From: a bacterium BMS3Abin06
GTDB lineage: Bacteria; Nitrospirota; Thermodesulfovibrionia; UBA6902
Reading direction: 5' to 3'
Assembly (NCBI GenBank): GCA_002897895.1
Contig: BDSY01000101.1
Coordinates: forward strand, 1 to 35,377
DNA: 35,377 nucleotides
The notes under the pieces are model-generated. The model saw only the letters and a list, made by a program, of their open reading frames with translations, had not been told where the DNA came from and did no database searches. The first letter of the stretch is position 1. Every line of letters starts with the position of its first letter. Made by a program: the position numbers and the translations under genes. Positions 8,189 through 16,388 of the stretch are shown here, piece after piece.

Positions 8189-8425
8189 TCAGGTTCCCGA
8201 TTTTTCTTCCACATATTTTACTACATCCTGGACTTTTAAAATCTTCTTTCTATCTTTATCGGGAATTTCAATGTTGAACTCTTCTTCAAAGGTCATAATA
8301 AGTTCAACGGTATCGGGTGAATCAGCGCCGAGAGTATCAGCAAATGATGCCTCCGGAGTTACTTTCTCAACATCAACACCAAGCTCTTTTGCTATTATGT
8401 CTTTTACACGTGTTTCAACCGACAT
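8189..8425 (-). CDS. acpP: Acyl carrier protein
   Basis: The 78-residue acidic four-helix protein matches fatty-acid ACP along its whole length ([16 protein letters not shown] start, [12 protein letters not shown] core). Ser36 in the D-S motif is the 4'-phosphopantetheine site. The residue after the serine is Pro37, where the usual motif is DSLD. That Leu normally contacts the AcpS and partner enzymes, so the change may alter partner choice. The start is set by AAGGAGATAG directly before the ATG. It stands apart from other fatty-acid genes; the region upstream holds only an HU-like remnant. A second, different carrier protein lies at 25372-25623. Confidence 0.93.
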   Translation of the reverse strand: MSVETRVKDIIAKELGVDVEKVTPEASFADTLGADSPDTVELIMTFEEEFNIEIPDKDRKKILKVQDVVKYVEEKSGT

Positions 8426-8481
8426 CTATCTCCTTCCCCTTTTGAAATTGCAATTCATAAATTGAATCTGAAGTATGAGAA

Positions 8482-8580
8482 TCAATTATACATCAAATTA
8501 CCAACTACAGTTTCCTTAAGCTTTTTACCCGCTTTAAACTTAGATGTTTTTGCGGCGTTTATTTTTTACCAAAGACAGAT
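8482..8580 (-). pseudogene. Remnant of an HU-family DNA-binding protein (C-terminal tail)
   Basis: On the minus strand, upstream of the ACP gene, a frame ending at the TGA at 8482-8484 encodes GKKINAAKTSKFKAGKKLKE followed by TVV. This is the conserved C-terminal tail of HU/IHF proteins (TGK..I.AA+..KF..GK.LK+.V). The DNA-binding arms and N-terminal helices are not found upstream in any frame. Only about 30 residues survive, so this is a gene fragment, too short to be functional. Confidence 0.6.
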
Positions 8581-8656
8581 ATGGATATTGCAGATAATAT
8601 TCAGCGAATATCGTATCATTATAAAAAGCCGGATTTAGCTGCTAATGTAGAAAACT

Positions 8657-8971
8657 ATGACTATTAAGGAACTTATTCAGATTATTGAGAGACCTCAATA
8701 TCTTATGATTGCGGTCTCGACAGGCGGCATACTAATTGACGAAATAAACGATGAGTATCAAGCTGCCTATCAAATAGTTGATACTGAACTTCGAATTCGC
8801 GGACTTGAAAACCCTAATCCGTATTCAAATCTTCTGGAATGGTATGGCAAGTGGAGCGCTGGTGATCTTCCATCTTATCAGTCACGGCACCGGTTTCTAT
8901 CTGAAATGTTTAATCCTTTAATTCGTGAACTTGAAAACAGAGCAGTCGACAGCTCCCCAAATTCTAAATGA
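8657..8971 (+). CDS. Hypothetical protein, 104 residues
   Basis: Not a family I recognise. The product is soluble, acidic and mostly helical by composition, with a conserved-looking centre (ELRIRGLENPNPYSNLLEWYGKW) and QSRHRFLSEMFNPLIREL near the end. It has no signal peptide or membrane segment. The ATG at 8657 has only a weak upstream purine tract (TAGAAAA). It lies 81 bp upstream of the ABC exporter genes on the same strand but does not overlap them, so co-transcription is uncertain. Coding character (balanced codons, Trp and Tyr content, no low complexity) supports a real gene. Confidence 0.5.
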   Translation: MTIKELIQIIERPQYLMIAVSTGGILIDEINDEYQAAYQIVDTELRIRGLENPNPYSNLLEWYGKWSAGDLPSYQSRHRFLSEMFNPLIRELENRAVDSSPNSK

Positions 8972-9052
8972 TGAATTATTTGCCTTTTCTTCAGCAATTA
9001 AATGTCTTATGTTTTTTTAGAAAAGGGTGGATATTGACATTCAGATACAATC

Positions 9053-9790
9053 ATGATTTTAACTAAAAATGTCACAAAATATTTCGGTGGATTTCAGGCA
9101 CTAAAAGATGTTTCCTTTGAAATTAACAAGGGGGAAATTGTTGGCTTTTTAGGGCAAAACGGCGCCGGCAAAACGACGTTAATGCGTATCTTGACTTCAT
9201 ATCTTCCTGCTACTTCAGGTGAGGTTATAATTGGAGGCGATGATGTTGTTGAAAATTCTCTGGCTGTCCGAAGAAAAATAGGATATTTACCGGAGACACC
9301 TCCACTTTATTCCAATATGAGTGTGAAAGATTACCTTAAATTTGCAGCACAAATGAAAGATGTACCCGGCAAGCAGCAACACAAACAAATTGACAGAGTT
9401 TTAGAGGAATGCAATATCGGCGATGTTAAAAATAAAACGATAGACAATTTATCGAAAGGATACAGGCAGCGCGTTGGTATTGCTCAGGCCATTATCAATG
9501 AACCCGAGGTGCTTATTCTGGATGAGCCCACAAGCGGGCTTGATCCGGTCCAAAATCTTCAGGTGCGTAAACTTATTAAAAGTTTAAGGCATGAAAGAAC
9601 CGTGATTTTAAGCACGCATATTCTTTCAGAGATTGAACAGATCGCCCAACGAGTATTAATTATTAAATCAGGGCAAATTATCGTTGATGAATCATTGGAT
9701 CTGCTTTTGAAAAGTCAAAATGGTGAATCTACTCTTGAGGATGTTTTTATCAGATTACATTCCAACACGGCAGAGAGCATTGATGAATAA
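9053..9790 (+). CDS. ABC transporter ATP-binding protein (GldA/NatA-like)
   Basis: ATPase subunit of an exporter-type ABC system. The 245-residue protein has Walker A GQNGAGKTT (34-42), the signature LSKGYRQ (133-139), Walker B VLILDEPTS (153-161) and the H-loop His189 in STHILSE. The tail STLEDVFIRLH is typical of the GldA/CcmA-like branch. The next gene overlaps by 8 bp (ATGAATAA), so the two are translationally coupled, and the third subunit overlaps the second by 10 bp. This ATPase-permease-auxiliary order matches GldA/F/G-type sets; in non-gliding bacteria their substrate is unknown. Confidence 0.93.
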   Translation: MILTKNVTKYFGGFQALKDVSFEINKGEIVGFLGQNGAGKTTLMRILTSYLPATSGEVIIGGDDVVENSLAVRRKIGYLPETPPLYSNMSVKDYLKFAAQMKDVPGKQQHKQIDRVLEECNIGDVKNKTIDNLSKGYRQRVGIAQAIINEPEVLILDEPTSGLDPVQNLQVRKLIKSLRHERTVILSTHILSEIEQIAQRVLIIKSGQIIVDESLDLLLKSQNGESTLEDVFIRLHSNTAESIDE

Positions 9791-10493
9791 AATTTTTATA
9801 ATAGCCAAAAAGGAACTGGCAACCAATTTTAAATCGCCGGTTGCGTATATCATCTTAATCCTCACTATCTCCATCTTTAATATCTTCTTTTTTATGATCA
9901 TTGACGAAAACAGAGAGGTGTCCCTGCGTGATGTTTTCAGGGTTATGGAATTCATGTTTGTATTTTTAGCGCCGCTTTTAACAATGAAGACCTTTTCTGA
10001 AGAGAAATTATCAGGGACAATGGAATTCCTGATGACCACACCAACAACAAACACGGCTATTGTTCTGGGCAAGTATCTGGGAAGTTTGATCTTTTTTACT
10101 TTGTTGATAATCATGACAACGGTCTATTATTTAATAATCGAATATTTTGGCCGGCCTGACCGGTTGGCAACATTATCAGGATATACCGGGGTTTGGCTGG
10201 AAGGGGCTTTCTTTCTTTCCATCGGGATACTGACCTCCTCATGGACACGCAATCAAATTGTAGCGGCAATAAGTTCTTACACAATTTTATTCCTGTTATA
10301 TTTTTCAGCAAGTTTTACCAAATATTTCAGCGGGCCAGCTGAAACAGTAATCCAATATATCAGCACATTGAACCATTTAGAAAATTTTTCTGTTGGCCTT
10401 GTTACAACAGCAGATACGGTTTATTACTTAAGCGGGATAGTTGTCTGTCTTGTATTAACGAGATTCAGCATTGAAAACCGGTTATGGCGCTAA
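9783..10493 (+). CDS. ABC transporter permease (GldF-like, ABC-2 type)
   Basis: Start at the ATG at 9783 (MNKIFIIAKKELATNF), overlapping the ATPase stop. A longer upstream frame would run deep inside the ATPase and is not supported. The 236-residue protein has six hydrophobic helices and the conserved coupling segment PLLTMKTFSEEKLSGTMEFL followed by PTTNTAIVLGKYLG, typical of ABC-2 permeases of the GldF group. It would form the membrane channel with the ATPase before it. It overlaps the next gene by 10 bp. Confidence 0.9.
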   Translation: MNKIFIIAKKELATNFKSPVAYIILILTISIFNIFFFMIIDENREVSLRDVFRVMEFMFVFLAPLLTMKTFSEEKLSGTMEFLMTTPTTNTAIVLGKYLGSLIFFTLLIIMTTVYYLIIEYFGRPDRLATLSGYTGVWLEGAFFLSIGILTSSWTRNQIVAAISSYTILFLLYFSASFTKYFSGPAETVIQYISTLNHLENFSVGLVTTADTVYYLSGIVVCLVLTRFSIENRLWR

Positions 10494-12094
10494 ATAAAAT
10501 TCATAAGTATTTACCTGTTATATTCGGCCTGGGGGCTGCCTTTCTCTTATACAGCCTCGCTGTTTCCTATATAGAACAACGCGTTGGCATTTTATCTATA
10601 TCTGTTTTTTTATTGGCAATAGTCTTGTTTGCGATTTGTTTTATAAATCTCAGGAAATCATCTCATAAACCTACAGAATCATATCAATGGAAAAAGTACG
10701 GCATAATTATAGTTGTGATTACTCTTTGCGGGTTTCTTTGGGCTGGAACAAACTTTTCAGCATACACCTTCAACCAACGCTGGGATTTGACTATGGCCAA
10801 ACAACACACACTAAGAGATAATACAATTAATTTAGTTAAAGCTCTTAAACAGGGGGTTCAGTTAACAGCCTTTTATGTAGGCATGCCGCCCAAATATCTG
10901 GAGGATCTTTTAAAAGAATATGAAAGACTTTCCAAAGGAAAAATCAAGACCGAAATTATTGATCCTATCGTCCGGATTGGCTATGCTGCCAAATTCGGCA
11001 ATGTTATAAGCGGTAAAGAAAAAAAGGTCATTGTTCAGTCCGGAGGCGAACGAAAGGATATTGATTTTACAAGAACCCCATTATCCGAAGAACGTCTGAC
11101 CAACGCGATTCTTCGTGTGACCAGGGAAGTGCGCAATGTTTACTTTCTGACTGGACATAGAGAATACGGTATTCATGACAAAGGGGATAACGGGTTAAGT
11201 ATTCTTGTGAAATTATTATCAGCAAATAATATCTCAAGCAAAGAACTGATGCTGGGAATAGAAAAGAAAATCCCGGAAGATTGTGATGTTTTAATCATTG
11301 CCGGCCCTCACGATTCCCTTACGGAAAAAGAAAAAACAACTATAGAAGAATACCTGAAAAGGGGCGGAGACGCCCTGTTTTTAATTGAACAGATTATCGT
11401 TACCACACATGATAATCCTCTGACAGAGGAAGAAAAGGATAAGAATCCGTCTTTAAACAGCATTCTAAATAAATGGGGAATAAATATCGGTAATGATATT
11501 GTTGTAGACTTAAGCAGTCATGCAGGCGGAGATGCCGGCAGTCCTGCCACCCGGAATTATATGCCTCACAAAGCGATTACTGAAAATTTAGATTACACTT
11601 TTTATGTTCGTCCCCGCTCTATTTCGGTTTTAGAGAACCGCCGCAAATCAATTAAACTTGCACCAATAGTTTTCACAGCCTCAAAAGAAAAGAGCTGGGC
11701 TGAAACAGACAGGACGTTACAAATTCAATTTAATGAAACAGTGGACACCCCCGGACCGGTCCCGATTGCATTTGTTATTTTAGACCCTGAATCTCGTTTG
11801 AACCAAAACGCCGGGAAAGAAAAAATATCCGACACCCGCATTATTGTTTTTACCGACGCTGATTTTTTAACAAATGTTTTTATCAACCAGTACAGCAACG
11901 CTGAAATGGGGCTTAATGTCATTAATTGGCTGTCGGAGCTGGATTACCGGGTTTTCCTTGATCAGAAAGAAATCAGAGTCGAACGTTTTGATTTAACCAG
12001 CAAACAGAAACGCATAATTGTCATGATTCTTTTTCTTATGCCTGTCCTTGTTGCCATAACCGGGATAATGACCTGGCTCAGGCAAAAGAATTGA
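10484..12094 (+). CDS. GldG-like auxiliary protein of ABC transporter
   Basis: The 536-residue protein has three N-terminal membrane helices (about residues 8-25, 32-54 and 64-86). A large extracytoplasmic domain starts NQRWDLTMAKQHTLRDNT, with the ABC-transporter auxiliary family fold (ITxFYVGMPPKYLEDLLKEYERLS; VYFLTGHREYGI; DVLIIAGPHDSLTEKEKTTIEEYLKRGGDALFLIE). One helix lies at the C-terminus (VMILFLMPVLVAITGIMTWL). This matches the GldG/DUF4350-like family that accompanies GldF permeases. A DUF4340 protein often follows in such operons; here the next gene is a convergent phosphoesterase, so that partner is absent from this locus. Confidence 0.88.
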   Translation: MALNKIHKYLPVIFGLGAAFLLYSLAVSYIEQRVGILSISVFLLAIVLFAICFINLRKSSHKPTESYQWKKYGIIIVVITLCGFLWAGTNFSAYTFNQRWDLTMAKQHTLRDNTINLVKALKQGVQLTAFYVGMPPKYLEDLLKEYERLSKGKIKTEIIDPIVRIGYAAKFGNVISGKEKKVIVQSGGERKDIDFTRTPLSEERLTNAILRVTREVRNVYFLTGHREYGIHDKGDNGLSILVKLLSANNISSKELMLGIEKKIPEDCDVLIIAGPHDSLTEKEKTTIEEYLKRGGDALFLIEQIIVTTHDNPLTEEEKDKNPSLNSILNKWGINIGNDIVVDLSSHAGGDAGSPATRNYMPHKAITENLDYTFYVRPRSISVLENRRKSIKLAPIVFTASKEKSWAETDRTLQIQFNETVDTPGPVPIAFVILDPESRLNQNAGKEKISDTRIIVFTDADFLTNVFINQYSNAEMGLNVINWLSELDYRVFLDQKEIRVERFDLTSKQKRIIVMILFLMPVLVAITGIMTWLRQKN

Positions 12095-12134
12095 GTTAAG
12101 CGCTCTAGGTTGAAAACTGGACGAGGCAGCAAAT

Positions 12135-12965
12135 TTAGTGGCGGAGAGGCTCAGTATGTCTATCAAATTTCATGGAATGTAGATCGATTGTAACGTATGT
12201 AAATGAAGCCGTTTGTCCTGGCTGAATGCAAACTGTATTACCCACTTTTCCATACCATATTCCGCTGACTTCCGGAGATTCATGGATATGTCCGTGAAGC
12301 GAGAGTAACGGTTGATGTTTACGTAAGAAATTATAAACAGCTTTTGACCCCACTTCCTCACCGTGCCCGCATTTATCCAGACCTAATTTGTATGGAGGCA
12401 TATGGATTACATATATACTTTGTGCCATATTCTCAGGCCGTACCAGATTATTCAATTCATCCTCTATTGTCGGAAGCATTCGGGCATAGGTGAACCAGTC
12501 ATCCAGCTCTTTAAATCCTTCCGGCGCAGACAACAACCCTGTTCCAAATTGTTTCTGAAAAATATAATCTTTTGTATCCATCCTGCACCGATCCTTAAGA
12601 CGAAAGGGATAATCGACTACCCGGTTCATGCCCACGAATTCAATGCCGCCGATATCGAATTTCCGCTGTGCCAAATTGATTATGAACGGATATTTATTGC
12701 AGGTTTTATCAAATATCTCATCGAAGATTCTGAGGTCATCGTTACCCGGATAGCAGAGATAATAGATACCGGCAGAGTTAAATTGTGCAAAATGTCTTTC
12801 GAGATAACCGGTGATAAATTTGTCCTGCTCAAATAGGTCCCCGCTTTTTGGCAGCATGTCGCCGCCATTGACTACCGCATCCGCCTGAAAATCTCTTGCT
12901 GCCTTAAACAGGCGATCATATTTCCCGGTATCTCCATGTAAGTCCGTAACGAATAGTATTTTCAT
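12135..12965 (-). CDS. Calcineurin-like metallophosphoesterase
   Basis: The 276-residue soluble enzyme has the ordered metal-ligand motifs of the superfamily: DLHG (8-11), GGD (34-36), GND at 74-76 (the family's GNH/E position has Asp here), HMPP in the second half, and GHIH (225-228) followed by CIQPGQ. It probably hydrolyses a phosphodiester or phosphomonoester with two metal ions; the substrate cannot be read. It is convergent with the ABC genes, with a 40-bp gap that shows no hairpin terminator. No ribosome binding site precedes the ATG, but a promoter is visible at 13021-13050. Confidence 0.88.
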   Translation of the reverse strand: MKILFVTDLHGDTGKYDRLFKAARDFQADAVVNGGDMLPKSGDLFEQDKFITGYLERHFAQFNSAGIYYLCYPGNDDLRIFDEIFDKTCNKYPFIINLAQRKFDIGGIEFVGMNRVVDYPFRLKDRCRMDTKDYIFQKQFGTGLLSAPEGFKELDDWFTYARMLPTIEDELNNLVRPENMAQSIYVIHMPPYKLGLDKCGHGEEVGSKAVYNFLRKHQPLLSLHGHIHESPEVSGIWYGKVGNTVCIQPGQTASFTYVTIDLHSMKFDRHTEPLRH

Positions 12966-13020
12966 ATAGAATCAGATTACCTTTAGATTATGGATGTAAA
13001 GATGATTTTACCCATATTGC

Positions 13021-13050
13021 ATTATTGGGTTTGCATGTTAAGAGTGTCAA
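13021..13050 (-). promoter_or_regulatory. Possible sigma-70 promoter for the metallophosphoesterase
   Basis: On the minus strand, TTGACA (complement of 13045-13050) and AATAAT (complement of 13021-13026) are separated by 18 bp. This would give a leader of about 50 bases before the ATG at 12965. Confidence 0.42.
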
Positions 13051-13187
13051 GTCAATTAAACCGTAATTTAATAATTGCAATTTGTATCCTTCTATTGACA
13101 CTTTTTTCTTGCTGAATCACGCCGCTTACCGTTAAAATGTAACATCTTAATTTTAATGGCAAATTATATCGAGAGGATTGTCCTTAA

Positions 13188-13427
13188 TCAGAGCTGGTGT
13201 TAATACATCCATTCAGGGAGGGAAACGGAAGGACTGCCCGTATTCTGGCAGATGTAATGACCGCGCAGGCCGGGCTGCCTCCTCTGGATTTCAGTGGAAT
13301 GGCCAGAAAGAAGAAAACATATATTGAAGCTATACAGTCAGGGATGGATCGTGATTATAAAGAGATGGAGAATATATTCATGTCTGTTATTCGTAGGACA
13401 CTGAGGATTCACGGACAACGGAGATGA
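13188..13427 (+). pseudogene. Fic-domain protein, N-terminally truncated remnant
   Basis: The frame reads SELVLIHPFREGNGRTARIL, containing an intact Fic catalytic motif HPFxxGNGR with the AMP-transfer His. It is followed by a normal Fic C-terminal part (ADVMTAQAGLPPLDF, YIEAIQSGMDRDYKEMENIF). Immediately upstream is an in-frame TAA (13185-13187), and no Fic N-terminal half is found in the other frames. A Fic protein is normally more than 180 residues; about 80 remain. The first possible start is a GTG at 13197 with no ribosome binding site. I read this as a decayed gene rather than a short functional enzyme. Confidence 0.75.
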
Positions 13428-13577
13428 GTTTTTTTCAGCAGATTTATTAAGTTTATCGTATTTGGTTAAAACACCTTCAACGGCAGTTGATGAGGGAATA
13501 GATTGATTTATTAATGCCTTGCGTAAGGCGGGGTTTTTAAGGTACGGGTTGGTTTCTTTTAATGATTTTTTTCGCAT
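13338..13577 (-). CDS. Small protein with a Fic-inhibitory-type S-x3-E-G motif (possible antitoxin)
   Basis: The N-terminal half of this 79-residue frame looks conserved (MRKKSLKETNPYLKNPAL, then RKALINQSIPSSTAVEG). STAVEG fits the (S/T)xxxE(G/N) inhibitory-helix motif that restrains Fic enzymes, and it lies convergent to and overlapping a Fic remnant by 90 bp. The C-terminal 30 residues (after about SAEKNSS) run antisense through the Fic gene and look non-conserved, so the original end may be lost. Calling it an antitoxin is an inference from motif plus neighbourhood. Confidence 0.45.
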   Translation of the reverse strand: MRKKSLKETNPYLKNPALRKALINQSIPSSTAVEGVLTKYDKLNKSAEKNSSPLSVNPQCPTNNRHEYILHLFIITIHP

Positions 13578-13674
13578 GATTTATTTTACCATATAAACTA
13601 GCCTGAACTATGGAATTTGATAAATTGTATTTAATAATAAGTGCCTTCAATATATCAAGAATAAAATTTCACCA

Positions 13675-14183
13675 TCATTTACTATGAAGCCTGACAACCT
13701 TGGGCGCTTCTTCCGTGACTGTTTGCTGCGCCTGTTTGTTTTGGTCTGAACTGCGGACGCAACGAGTGTCAGCAAGCGGGCGACGAATTGACTCGACTGA
13801 AACACCAGCTTTCAAAGCATTCATAACACCAACAGTCTCAAGGTAATTATCCACTATGAATAGCTTTCCGGGTTGGAATGGGTAGTCTTCCAAACAGTTT
13901 TGCATCCGGTTTTTATTCTCGCGTACTGCAATCACCGGGATGCCTTGTTCCATAGCTGCTAAAGTCGGCAGGCCAACACAGCCGTCCGGGATGACGAGAC
14001 AGGAGATGTCAGCTGTTGGTTAAAACACCAGAATTGCCGAATACGCTCGAATCCTTAATGATACGTGGGCTTTTGTGGAGACCTTTAAGTAAACACATCA
14101 AGGTAAAGACCATTTTCTGGAAGTTCGTTAACGTCGGAAGCGTTGACGACATTCGGATGCGTGATTAGTGTGTCGCAACCTCC
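13675..14183 (-). pseudogene. DUF3326 family gene, degraded
   Basis: Three pieces of one DUF3326-like gene are read on the minus strand. The N-proximal piece at 14085-14183 reads GGCDTLITHPNVVNASDVNE then LPENGLYLDV. A middle piece just after it, in another frame, reads HKSPRIIKDSSVFGNSGVLT. The C-proximal piece at 13675-14020, in a third frame, reads ADISCLVIPDGCVGLPTLAA then MEQGIPVIAVRENKN and KLFIVDNYLETVGVMNALKAG. A frameshift lies at about 14010-14022. A large internal deletion must lie near 14086, since intact members are several hundred residues long. The family's function is not established. It is a clear pseudogene. Confidence 0.75.
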
Positions 14184-14187
14184 TGCA

Positions 14188-14409
14188 ATAAAGGATATCA
14201 CACACTTTGTCAAAGAATGCCATAAGCACAAAAAAGAAGCCTGGATAGCCGGGTCGATCAAAAAAGATGAACTTCCTGATTTGTGGGCTACCGACGTTGA
14301 CGTCATTTGCGTCCGCGGTGCTGCATGCGTGCAAAAAGATAACGGGCGATTTGGTGAAGTACAGGCTAAGATCGTGGCTGAACTGGTTAAGACAATGCCT
14401 TTAAGATAG
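14188..14409 (+). pseudogene. MfnB-like (5-formylfuran-3-yl)methyl phosphate synthase, C-terminal remnant
   Basis: The frame reads IKDITHFVKECHKHKKEAWI then AGSIKKDELPDLWATDVDVI and CVRGAACVQKDNGRFGEVQA, ending at the TAG at 14407-14409. This matches the C-terminal third of the MfnB/4HFCP synthase family (TIM barrel; furan precursor of methanofuran-type C1 carriers). The first two thirds are absent, because the sequence upstream is antisense DUF3326. No start codon or ribosome binding site fits. It abuts the DUF3326 remnant head to head. Confidence 0.65.
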
Positions 14410-14562
14410 TTCCATAGCGTAAAAGTCCTGTCATGAGTGAAGATTTTGGGGCACGTCCTTATTCCCCGGAGATTGCTTGAAATTATCGAGGTTTAACTTT
14501 GATAGATTTTATTATGCCTGGAGTTCTCTTTATGTTAAAATAGCAAAAAAGGAGGTGTCGCA

Positions 14563-14757
14563 ATGCTTCAGTTAAAAGTGCCTATATCTACTGATAAAAT
14601 TATTGAGGCGGTCAAGAAAATGAAGAAGGCCGACAGAGAAGCTTTTATTGAGGATTTGCTCGCAATTACTTCCCCTGAATACTTACAGAGCGTTAAGGAA
14701 GCAAGGGCAGAGTATAAAGCAGGAAAGACAAAATCACATAAAGAAATTTTTTCTTGA
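14563..14757 (+). CDS. Antitoxin-like protein of a RelE-type module
   Basis: The 64-residue protein (MLQLKVPISTDKIIEAVKKM then KKADREAFIEDLLAITSPEYL) is typical in length and charge for a RelB-like partner, with a helical N-terminus and a Lys-rich tail. It has an excellent ribosome binding site (AAGGAGGTG, 8 bp before the ATG). Its stop codon overlaps the ATG of the relE remnant (ATGA), the standard antitoxin-toxin arrangement. Because the toxin is broken, the protein is now an orphan. Confidence 0.7.
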   Translation: MLQLKVPISTDKIIEAVKKMKKADREAFIEDLLAITSPEYLQSVKEARAEYKAGKTKSHKEIFS

Positions 14758-14861
14758 TGAATTACAAGCTTGTTTATACACGCAGGGCTGAAAGGGATAT
14801 AAAGAAGCTTGATCCCTCCATAAGAAAATCTAACAGAAGAGCTATTTATAGAAGGTTTTAA
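14757..14861 (+). pseudogene. RelE/ParE-family toxin, truncated after 34 residues
   Basis: The ATG at 14757 (overlapping the antitoxin stop) opens a frame reading MNYKLVYTRRAERDIKKLDP, the standard start of RelE-type toxins (beta-1, then the basic helix). The frame ends at the TAA at 14859. The remaining two thirds of a RelE fold, including the catalytic C-terminal strands, are not found in the next 70 bases in any frame. The toxin is therefore inactive. Confidence 0.75.
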
Positions 14862-14933
14862 ATTACTATACAAGATTTGGCAACCATATTACGTTAATTT
14901 GGTATATTTTCTGCGATTGAAAATCCAGTGACA

Positions 14934-16388
14934 CTATCTACCAATGAATTTCTTTTTTTCGGAACTGCGGACTTTTTCCGTCTCAAAAGTAAACCTGAAG
15001 ACTAAATAATATTTATTGATATTGCTGACGTATCGAACTGTTTCCTGACCAATGTACTTCAGTGCGGCAAGCTCTGCATTTCTGAACCATCTATTCGGGT
15101 CCACGTCCATTTTTTTGGCCAGCCTTCTGATTTTTCGAATCTTGGCAGGGCCTGCATTGTATGCTGCAAGTGCAAACCGGACACGATCTTTTTCCCGTAG
15201 CTCTGCATCACTGAAATAATGATCTCTCAGAAATGCAAGATACTTGATCCCTGCATGGATGTTGTTTTCCAGCAGATGAATGTCTTTAATGCCGACTTTC
15301 CTGTCAGAGGCGGTAGCAGGCTTAATCTGCATTATACCCACAGCGCCGGCGTGACTTTTTTTATTGTTATCCAGCCCGGATTCCTGAAATGCCTGGGACA
15401 TAATAAGCATCCAGTCAAATCCGTATTGCTTTGAATATTTTTTAAACAATTCAATATATTGTTCTAATTTCAGCCGGTCCTTATCGGAAACAGGATTTTT
15501 GATCCATTTTGTATCTTTGTAGTAACGGTTGAAATATATATTCCCGAGCAATGTCCCCTTTCGGTGCTTTCTTATAAACTTATTCAGGCTGTCCTTTAGC
15601 AGAGGATTGTCTTTCCGGATCATCCAGGCGATCTTGCTCCCTTCCCGAACTTTGAGGTCTTCAAGTATATGAATATTGTTGAAAACACGTGACCATATTT
15701 CTGCGATATGGCTGTCTGCTACCGTTATTTTGATAGCGCCGGAGTTTACGAGCTCAAGAATGTCTTCGGTTTCCAGATTTTCGTCTACCTTCACTATCTG
15801 TACAGGGGACAGCTTTTTTGAAATCAATTTCTTATTTAAGGAGAGAAGACTTTCATAATAACTGCTGCTTTGCCGCACAAATACTTTACGCCCGGACAGA
15901 TCCTCAAGGCTTTTAATCATCAGCACGTTTTTGTTTACAACAATAACTTCATCAATGCCTGATAAATAGGGATTGGTAAAATCTACTTGCTTGAGACGCT
16001 CAGGGGTTATGGTCAATCCAGCGGCTGAAATATCTCCGTATCCGTTAATAAGCGCAGGAATAAGCCGGTCGCGTAAGACCGGGATAAATTCCAGAACTAC
16101 CTTTAAGTTTTTCCGTTTAAATTTTTTATTAAGAAATTTTTCATAATCCTTTAACAGGGAATATTCAAATCCAAATAGTTTGTCGCCTGATAAATAGAAG
16201 TTGGTTTTGTTAAAGGTGGTGAGCACCCTTATATATCGTTTATCAAGCAGTCCGTCCAGGTCATCAGTATATTGTTTTTTAAAATGAGAGGCCAAAGGGG
16301 AGGGAATATCTTCCTGGATAGCAAAAAGACTACCTGGCAACAAAGCCAGATAAAGTGAGAATATAACAATATAATTGAGAATCTTCAT
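14934..16388 (-). CDS. mltF: MltF-type membrane-bound lytic murein transglycosylase
   Basis: Cleaves the MurNAc-GlcNAc bond of peptidoglycan with 1,6-anhydro product formation. The 484-residue protein has a signal peptide (1-23) and a periplasmic solute-binding (SBP_bac_3) domain at about 50-290 with GDISAAGLTITPERLKQVDF. An SLT domain at about 315-460 follows, with catalytic Glu336 in QESGLD, then GAVGIMQIKPATA and FALAAYNAGPAKI. This two-domain order defines MltF. No lipobox Cys is seen. The ATG overlaps the stop of the HD gene by 4 bp (ATGA), so it is translated together with the inositol operon, although no metabolic link is obvious. Confidence 0.93.
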   Translation of the reverse strand: MKILNYIVIFSLYLALLPGSLFAIQEDIPSPLASHFKKQYTDDLDGLLDKRYIRVLTTFNKTNFYLSGDKLFGFEYSLLKDYEKFLNKKFKRKNLKVVLEFIPVLRDRLIPALINGYGDISAAGLTITPERLKQVDFTNPYLSGIDEVIVVNKNVLMIKSLEDLSGRKVFVRQSSSYYESLLSLNKKLISKKLSPVQIVKVDENLETEDILELVNSGAIKITVADSHIAEIWSRVFNNIHILEDLKVREGSKIAWMIRKDNPLLKDSLNKFIRKHRKGTLLGNIYFNRYYKDTKWIKNPVSDKDRLKLEQYIELFKKYSKQYGFDWMLIMSQAFQESGLDNNKKSHAGAVGIMQIKPATASDRKVGIKDIHLLENNIHAGIKYLAFLRDHYFSDAELREKDRVRFALAAYNAGPAKIRKIRRLAKKMDVDPNRWFRNAELAALKYIGQETVRYVSNINKYYLVFRFTFETEKVRSSEKKKFIGR

